DNA from: a virus
Strand: one strand, 5' to 3'
DNA length: 20,387 bases
Virus record (IMG/VR): IMGVR_UViG_3300047481_000128
Location: 1-20,387 of that record
Shown: positions 14,436 through 20,387 of the stretch, one piece after another
How the letters are laid out: each line of letters begins with the position of its first letter
Position numbering within the stretch: the first letter of the stretch is position 1
Notes under the pieces: model-generated
Databases searched by the model: none
The model's input: the letters and a program-made list of their open reading frames with translations, nothing else
What the model was told of the DNA's origin: nothing
Position numbers and translations under genes: made by a program

Positions 14436-17400
14436 TGTTTCAAGACGAAGATCTTAAAACACACTTAGAAACTTCTCCTACTGTTAGGACTCAGTCTGCC
14501 ATCATTGCAGAATGGAATATGAATATTGCAAACAATATTTCTAAAATAGGAAATTATAGGTATAGACCAACAGCACCTAACGATACGCTAGATCCTGACT
14601 TTAAATATAGAACAATACCAAACACTTTTGATGTCAATGATATAGGAAATTTTTATACTGGAGCAACTGATGCAGATGTAAAAGTTGATGGCGGAATTGA
14701 TCCAAATGGTAATTCGCAACCTTGGTTTTTATTAGCACAAAATAAAAAAAATGAAATGCTGTATTCTTTAGAAGATTGTTTTAAAAGATTTAGGCCAAGA
14801 TCTGGTATAAATAAGGCTGCATATTTTCCAGGAAAAAAATTTCATCATTCTAATATGAACATGTCAAATAGACCAAGATACTATATGGCAGATAAAAGTG
14901 ATAACTTTAAATACTGGACTTCCTTCAGAACAGATTCTGGAAATTTGCGAGGTATAGCAAATAAACTAGTTAATGGACAAAACTATATAGACGACACGGT
15001 GCCATTCGTAGTCTATGATAAAGCAATACCAGCCAATAGAGTTATTATTAAAATGCAAACAAATGTCGGCTCTGTAGACCTTGGACCATTTTCTAACTCA
15101 TCGGGATCATTTGCAGATCCTTTGTATGGAGATTCAAATAAGACCACACCATTAAAATGGAAGATACAGTCATTACAAAACAATAATTGGGTAGATATTA
15201 TATCTTTTAATTCTGGTACTACAAGAAGAGATGGCACTCCAATAATTAAAGATGATGGATATGTTGAACTTTCTTATGGATTGATTATCCCAGATAAATA
15301 TAAAGATTCTTTTATTAATGCTGAAGAATATACAAGTGCATCTTTTCTTCCAGAAAAATCTATTGAGGGCTACGCTTATTTAATTAAAACAGATGAGTCT
15401 GATATTGGTCAATACTATATTTGGTTTGATAATGATTATGAAACTTTTACACCAGAATATGGCTGGACATTAACAGAAGAAACTGTAAATCGTTCAAGTC
15501 ATTTTGTTACAAATTTTGTAAATCCATCAAAATTTTTATCCGCTTCAGAAAATAAAAATGTATATCGTGAGTTTGAATATATAAAAGGTTTAAGAATTAT
15601 TGTTGATACTATGAATAAAAATAATTCAACATTTGATCTTATAGAACTGTCTCCAAGACTAAGTGCAGATATATCAGACAAGGTGTTAAGTTTTAACTTA
15701 TCTAAGACTGCTTCAGATTTAGGAACTAGCGGACTCCCAGTCGGACAATTATTAGCATCAAATGGACAACTAGAAATATTTGATTATGATAATTCTTTTA
15801 ATGAAAACAATGAATCAAGTATAATAAAAGATTATGCATCTAATAATTTACAAATTAAATTTTACGATATAGTCGTTAATGTTGACGGATATGATTACTT
15901 TGTTCCCATAAAGACAATGTACTCTGAAGGATTTTTTGGTTTTTCTTATTCTAATAGAAGGGTTGATATTACCTTAAGAGATTTATATTTTTACTTTGAA
16001 TCAGTAAAAGCACCAGAAATGCTTGTTCCAAATGTTTCTCTTAGTTACGCAGTATCGTTATTGTTAGATTCTATAGGATTTTCTAATTATGCCTTTAAAA
16101 GAGTGTTTCAAGAAAAAGAATTAACAATACCATTTTTTTATGTAGCACCAGACAAAACTATTGCAGAGGTATTAAACGACCTTGCTATATCAACTCAAAC
16201 TGCAATGTTCTTTGATGAATATAATAATTTTATAATGATGAGTAAAAACTATATGATGCCATCAAGTTTAGACAGAGATATAGACATAACCTTAATTGGA
16301 TCAAATGATCTTACGGACATTGGTGTTGTTGAAAATAAAGATACACAAAATAAACTTGCCAATATTATTGAGATATCTTCAGAAGAAAAAAATGTTTATA
16401 ATGATGGAGTAATCAATTACGATACTAGATACATACAAAGATCTTATGGAAGTTTAAAACAGGCATCAATGATTGACAATGAAGTTGCTGCAAAAAATTG
16501 GATATATAAACCAGTCCTACTTTGGGAAATAGTGGGAAACAAAAATCTTAGATCAATTAATAATGAAACTAGTGATCAGTCTTCTTACAACCTTTCTGCA
16601 ATTCCATTAAATTCTAACTTGTCTTCTAATGTTCCTAGCGTTGTAAATAATACTTTAATAAACAATGTAATAGATTTAGGAGAAGCCGTTTATTGGTTAG
16701 GAAGACACAATGGATATTTTTATGCTAACGGAGAAATAATAAAGTTTGATGCAGTACAATACAATATTCCTGGAACAGAAAAAAATATTATAAGAGAAGA
16801 AAACAACGGAACAATTTCATACAGCACAGAAACAGTCGGTGCAGTTGGAAATGTCTGGATTAGTAGTAATCAAGAGTATCAAGACTATATGTCTAAACTT
16901 TCTTTTAATGGTAAAATATATCCAACTGGTTTGGTAAGGATATATTCTGTACCAAAATACGAAGAAGTTAATGGAATAACCGTAATGAAAAACGGAGAAG
17001 TCGCAACACATGGACGTGGTCAATTTGGCACCTCTGTGGTGTCACACGATGCAGGACTAAACTCTCATTGGAATAATGATTCTTATGTTCGTGGTATTAA
17101 TATGGAAAGCAAACATTTGTTTGGATTAAACGAACAAGATATTTTAGATAATGATGATATAGTCGCTAAGTCTCTCGGCACATCTATTCCAGCAGGACCG
17201 AATAATATTAAGGCAAAAGAAACAACTAGGTCTAGCATAATTAAAAACTTTTTATCTCACTCATATGTTAATGAATCTCAAAACAATACAAACAAATCTA
17301 CACAAGCAGGATCTGTTCAGGCCTCTGCTTTGGTAATGAGTGGTCCTTCTTTTAGCACTATAGAAACTCCATTAGGTTTTGTTTCTTATCAATATAAACC

Positions 17401-18847
17401 ACTAGACAATAAATATAAACATTTTGGTACAAGAATGAGAGTTATAGGAAAACTTGAAGTAAGCGAAACTAAAGAACAAACTCCAGTTAATGCCATGCCA
17501 GTATATGTTTTGCCAGGAAGTCAGCCAAATCAACAATTAAATATTTCTGGAGGATCAGGTGGAATTGGAGTTATGGTTAATCCAAGTACTAACGTAGGAT
17601 ATTATTTTGAAATTATTGCATTAACAGAAAAAAATATAAGCGAGTATTCTTCAGAAATAGATAACCTTCACAATATAATATTTTACAAGGTTTATTCAGA
17701 TTCAAACGGAAAAGCAATCCCTATAAAACTTTGGGGAGGGCTTAGTAATATTATTGTTGACGATGGCAAGTTTACTGGTCAATCTAGAATGCTTGGCGAA
17801 CAAAATCCAACCGTATACGATCTTGCAGTAGAGTATCAAGACATAGGATCTTCTAGAAGATTTTATTTATATATGAATAATAACTTAATCAAGATTGTTG
17901 ATGATTCTTCACCTTTGCCAATTTATAACAATGTTGCCTTGTTTGTTCGTGGAGGATCAAAGTGCATGTTTGAAAATGTATACGCCCTTGCAAATAATTA
18001 TAGTCAAAATACGGCATCAGATATAGACACTCCAGTTTCAGCAGCATTTGGAGATGAACATATAACAACAAACGAATCTTTCAGAAAGTATGCAATGTCT
18101 GGCATTGTACAAGCAACTTATTTATCAGGAATTAATATGAGTCAGCCACCATCTTTTAATATTTATTTTGATGAGTTTGGAACAATTATGAGAGAGGCTG
18201 CATATTTAAAAATTAAATATGATAAGGCATACCCTGCACTATATGCACAACTTTCTCCAACTTTTAATAGAATAAAAGGATATGCAGTTTCTGGATTTAA
18301 GGCAGGTTCGTATGGTGCCGAGTTTATGTTATTTAACGCTACCGATACAGCGCTTAATCTTGATGAAACAAGTGGAAACTATTTAAGAATTCAAGGTATT
18401 ACTTTTACACAAGAATCAAATGATCAATTAACCGTTGATTCTTATTTTGCAAAAAATGCAAACTTTTCTGATCCAGCAATAGGAAAAGAAGGATTAATTA
18501 TTTCTCCACTTAGATCTGTATTAGATTATGACAAAATAAAAACTAGCAGACTTACTTATGGTAAAAAAGAATTTTCATTAAATCCAGTTTATGTACAATC
18601 AAATGATGACGCAAATGATTTAATGTCCTGGCTAATTAGCAAAATGCTTAAACCAAGAAAAAATATTGGGGTTAAGGTTTTTGCTAACCCTATAATTCAA
18701 TTGGGTGATATTGCAAATATAAAATATAAAGATAATTCTAACAATGATATAATATCTTCAGAAGATAAAAGATTTGTTATTTATCATATGGAATATACTA
18801 AAAATAATAATGGTCCAGAAATGACATTATATATGAGTGAGGTGTAA
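14435..18847 (+). CDS. Large tail hub / minor tail protein with lectin-like domains
   Basis: A 1470-residue protein likely to form the tail-tip hub and contact the host. Residues 1-130 are unassigned. About 170-310 read like a discoidin/galactose-binding sandwich (VPFVVYDKAIPANRVIIKM, later LKWKIQSLQNNNWVDI). About 399-620 look like the hub core related to phage hub proteins of the T4 gp27 / Tal N-terminal class (LSFNLSKTASDL, VDITLRDLYFYFES, IAEVLNDLAIST). About 690-900 contain a segment I associate with actinophage hubs (YWLGRHNGYFYANGEIIKFD, later HGRGQFGT). About 960-1190 look like a concanavalin A-like jelly roll (FGTRMRVIGK, GYYFEII, RRFYLYMNN, VALFVRGG). Residues 1383-1470 complete the hub fold (IIQLGDIANIKY). 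No signal peptide; no peptidase or lysozyme motif recognised. Starts at a TAATG junction. Confidence 0.75.
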   Translation: MFQDEDLKTHLETSPTVRTQSAIIAEWNMNIANNISKIGNYRYRPTAPNDTLDPDFKYRTIPNTFDVNDIGNFYTGATDADVKVDGGIDPNGNSQPWFLLAQNKKNEMLYSLEDCFKRFRPRSGINKAAYFPGKKFHHSNMNMSNRPRYYMADKSDNFKYWTSFRTDSGNLRGIANKLVNGQNYIDDTVPFVVYDKAIPANRVIIKMQTNVGSVDLGPFSNSSGSFADPLYGDSNKTTPLKWKIQSLQNNNWVDIISFNSGTTRRDGTPIIKDDGYVELSYGLIIPDKYKDSFINAEEYTSASFLPEKSIEGYAYLIKTDESDIGQYYIWFDNDYETFTPEYGWTLTEETVNRSSHFVTNFVNPSKFLSASENKNVYREFEYIKGLRIIVDTMNKNNSTFDLIELSPRLSADISDKVLSFNLSKTASDLGTSGLPVGQLLASNGQLEIFDYDNSFNENNESSIIKDYASNNLQIKFYDIVVNVDGYDYFVPIKTMYSEGFFGFSYSNRRVDITLRDLYFYFESVKAPEMLVPNVSLSYAVSLLLDSIGFSNYAFKRVFQEKELTIPFFYVAPDKTIAEVLNDLAISTQTAMFFDEYNNFIMMSKNYMMPSSLDRDIDITLIGSNDLTDIGVVENKDTQNKLANIIEISSEEKNVYNDGVINYDTRYIQRSYGSLKQASMIDNEVAAKNWIYKPVLLWEIVGNKNLRSINNETSDQSSYNLSAIPLNSNLSSNVPSVVNNTLINNVIDLGEAVYWLGRHNGYFYANGEIIKFDAVQYNIPGTEKNIIREENNGTISYSTETVGAVGNVWISSNQEYQDYMSKLSFNGKIYPTGLVRIYSVPKYEEVNGITVMKNGEVATHGRGQFGTSVVSHDAGLNSHWNNDSYVRGINMESKHLFGLNEQDILDNDDIVAKSLGTSIPAGPNNIKAKETTRSSIIKNFLSHSYVNESQNNTNKSTQAGSVQASALVMSGPSFSTIETPLGFVSYQYKPLDNKYKHFGTRMRVIGKLEVSETKEQTPVNAMPVYVLPGSQPNQQLNISGGSGGIGVMVNPSTNVGYYFEIIALTEKNISEYSSEIDNLHNIIFYKVYSDSNGKAIPIKLWGGLSNIIVDDGKFTGQSRMLGEQNPTVYDLAVEYQDIGSSRRFYLYMNNNLIKIVDDSSPLPIYNNVALFVRGGSKCMFENVYALANNYSQNTASDIDTPVSAAFGDEHITTNESFRKYAMSGIVQATYLSGINMSQPPSFNIYFDEFGTIMREAAYLKIKYDKAYPALYAQLSPTFNRIKGYAVSGFKAGSYGAEFMLFNATDTALNLDETSGNYLRIQGITFTQESNDQLTVDSYFAKNANFSDPAIGKEGLIISPLRSVLDYDKIKTSRLTYGKKEFSLNPVYVQSNDDANDLMSWLISKMLKPRKNIGVKVFANPIIQLGDIANIKYKDNSNNDIISSEDKRFVIYHMEYTKNNNGPEMTLYMSEV

Positions 18848-18848
18848 A

Positions 18849-19343
18849 TTGTCAACAGTTAATAGTACCCCCAACTTACCTTCATCAAGCCCCACCCCTA
18901 ATCAAAATGTTAAAGCAGCAACTCCTGATATTATTCTTTTTGATGACGAAACCACACCTATAGAAATAATGACAGACCTTATATTTGAAAATATAGGTGG
19001 TCAAGAACTTATAAATATTTTACGATCTGATATTATAAATGGACAAAATGTTTCTTATCAGCCAATAAAAAATCTAACTAACTTATACTTTCAGTATAAT
19101 CCACAAAATATTTTAGCGTTACAAGATACTGACTCAAATTATTTTAAAAAATTTCCTATCAATTTTTCAAGCAAAGTGCCATCTTACGGCACTGGTCCAA
19201 ATGGATCAATAGTCTACATAGACCCAGAAACTGGAAACCTCGTCATCAATGTGGTTAATTTGGGGCGGGATGAGCAGGTAGAAGTTTCAATAGTCTCTGA
19301 CGGAGAAGTGTTAGATGATACAATATATGAGGTGAATCCATGA
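18849..19343 (+). CDS. Small minor tail protein (unassigned family)
   Basis: A 164-residue protein if started at TTG 18849, one base after the hub stop. This start is chosen because GAGGTG (18839-18844) sits at the right distance, as before the tube gene, and gives MSTVNSTPNL. The alternative GTG at 18837 adds four residues inside the hub gene and has a poorer site. Residues 1-20 are Ser/Pro/Asn-rich, followed by an acidic stretch (IILFDDETTPIEIMTDLIFE), a segment GGQELINILRSDIINGQ, and a beta-rich C-terminus (SIVYIDPETGNLVINVVN). I recognise no enzyme or domain; it is probably a tail-tip or fibre-attachment component because it lies between hub and fibre genes. ATGA overlap with the next gene. 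Confidence 0.65.
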   Translation: MSTVNSTPNLPSSSPTPNQNVKAATPDIILFDDETTPIEIMTDLIFENIGGQELINILRSDIINGQNVSYQPIKNLTNLYFQYNPQNILALQDTDSNYFKKFPINFSSKVPSYGTGPNGSIVYIDPETGNLVINVVNLGRDEQVEVSIVSDGEVLDDTIYEVNP

Positions 19344-20387
19344 TTACAAATACAGGAAAAGGCATATTAGCAAAATATTTAATTGGTCAGGCTCCAGCCT
19401 ATGCCTCTTATCTTGCGATAGGCTGTGGAGCAAAGCCATTGGCAACAAATCAAAATTTTGGAGATTATTCTGCAAAGCAATCTTTAGACTTTGAAATGTT
19501 TAGAGTTCCAATTACATCAAGGGGATATGTTAACGAAGATGGTTTGGATAAAATAGTTCTTACAGCAGAACTTCCAACAGATGAAAGATATGAGATTTCT
19601 GAGGTTGGAGTTTATTCTGCTGGAGCAAATCCATCTGCTGGTGCATACGATAGTAGAACATTGTTTGCATTTACAGTAAATGAAAACTGGGAATATCACG
19701 ATCAAACTTCTGCAACAGAGTTACCAATAGTTTATGAACCACTAGATGGAACAAATAATGATAATATTATTAATCAGCCATATGAGGCGTTTCAAACAAA
19801 CTCTGACAATAGATTATTTACCAATACCGATAGAATTTCAAGATATGAAAGAGCACGTTTTTATAATAATATAGTTATGTTAAGGGGAGACTCTGCGAAC
19901 TTAACAGTATCTGGAGACAATTTAAATATAGGAACAGGCTCAAACCACATCCACCTCCTTGGCGTAGGTCTAGATTTTAACTCTAATGCGCCAACTGATC
20001 AAATTAAACTAGCATTTAGCATTATCAATAAAGATCCAGATGCATCTATTGTTCCTGATGAAGTAAGGATATTATTAGAATTTGCAGAAAGCGACACGGC
20101 TGGAAGTGGGGAGTCTGCCAGATTTGAAGTCATAATGGAAGCAGGGGATTATAATTTTTCAACAAATAGATATCATGTAATAACTAAACAATTACAAGAA
20201 TTGTACAAGACTACTGGTTTCACATGGAACAATGTTTCTATTATAAAAATATATTCTACAGTAATTAATGATGGATCTCCTTCTGAAGATTTTTATATTG
20301 GCCTAGATGCAATCAGATTTGAAAATGTATCTACAACAAACCCAGTTTATGGAATGACTGGTTATACAGTTCTAAAAAATGTAAATG
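19340..20387 (+). CDS. Tail fibre / receptor-binding protein, N-terminal part (partial)
   Basis: Starts at ATG 19340, overlapping the stop of the preceding gene by ATGA, with GAGGTG (19329-19334) as ribosome-binding site. The frame stays open to the window edge, giving 349 residues without a stop. The N-terminus (ITNTGKGILAKYLIGQAPAY-ASYLAIG, then EISEVGVYSAG near residues 89-99) has the form of tail-fibre attachment domains, which anchor the fibre to the tail tip. Residues about 190-330 are beta-rich (HIHLLGVGLDF, IKLAFSI, VRILLEFAE, RFEVIME, FYIGLDAIRFENV), a pattern suggesting a galactose-binding-like jelly roll. The protein probably recognises the host surface; the receptor-contact tip may lie beyond the window. 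Confidence 0.7.
   Translation, partial: MITNTGKGILAKYLIGQAPAYASYLAIGCGAKPLATNQNFGDYSAKQSLDFEMFRVPITSRGYVNEDGLDKIVLTAELPTDERYEISEVGVYSAGANPSAGAYDSRTLFAFTVNENWEYHDQTSATELPIVYEPLDGTNNDNIINQPYEAFQTNSDNRLFTNTDRISRYERARFYNNIVMLRGDSANLTVSGDNLNIGTGSNHIHLLGVGLDFNSNAPTDQIKLAFSIINKDPDASIVPDEVRILLEFAESDTAGSGESARFEVIMEAGDYNFSTNRYHVITKQLQELYKTTGFTWNNVSIIKIYSTVINDGSPSEDFYIGLDAIRFENVSTTNPVYGMTGYTVLKNVN

Overview
The window is the tail-morphogenesis part of a long-tailed, non-contractile (siphovirus-type) phage or prophage, entirely on the + strand. It runs from the head-tail joining genes to the start of a tail-fibre gene. DNA is AT-rich (roughly one third G+C by eye), with AGA arginine codons and ATGA/TAATG gene overlaps. 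The tape measure, hub and tail-assembly-chaperone sequences resemble those of actinobacteriophages: the repeated VPAML-x-PGE motif, the 'SDANPDEIARAVM' end of the tape measure, and the 'WKDYEELESSMSMPEL' chaperone segment. A perfect TGGTATAAT box sits exactly where it would give a leaderless mRNA, a start mode common in Actinobacteria. I therefore infer an AT-rich actinobacterial host, perhaps aquatic; nothing here proves the host or whether the element is integrated.

Layout. 1-35: last codons of an upstream gene. 35-1847: three overlapping genes for head-tail joining and tail completion: head-closure-like, HK97-gp10-like, and tail-terminator-like with what looks like an inserted carbohydrate-binding domain. 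1919-2536: major tail (tube) protein, richer in G+C than its neighbours, followed by a clear intrinsic terminator at 2562-2590. 2605-3291 and 3336-3659: two related tail-assembly chaperones, one long and one short, each with its own extended -10 promoter box. 3685-13794: a 3369-residue tape measure protein, half of the window. 13794-14435: distal-tail-like protein. 14435-18847: 1470-residue tail hub with lectin-like insertions. 18849-19343: small minor tail protein. 19340-20387: N-terminal 349 residues of a fibre-like protein that runs off the right edge.

How the genes work together. The first three products close the filled head and cap the tail. Tube protein polymerises around the tape measure, held ready by the two chaperones. 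The distal-tail and hub proteins start tube assembly, and the last two genes add the host-contact parts. The terminator and promoters between 2551 and 3310 would let tube protein be made in large excess over chaperones and tape measure.

Most worth following up: the G and GT chaperone forms supplied by two tandem genes rather than by a ribosomal frameshift; the probable leaderless start of the first; a tape measure predicting a tail of about 0.5 micrometre; a segment inside the tape measure with kinase-like residues, lying between two copies of the PGE motif; and sugar-binding-like domains in the neck, hub and fibre proteins. No tRNA, rRNA, CRISPR array, insertion sequence, integrase or attachment site was seen. 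No gene-free stretch exceeds about 75 bases.
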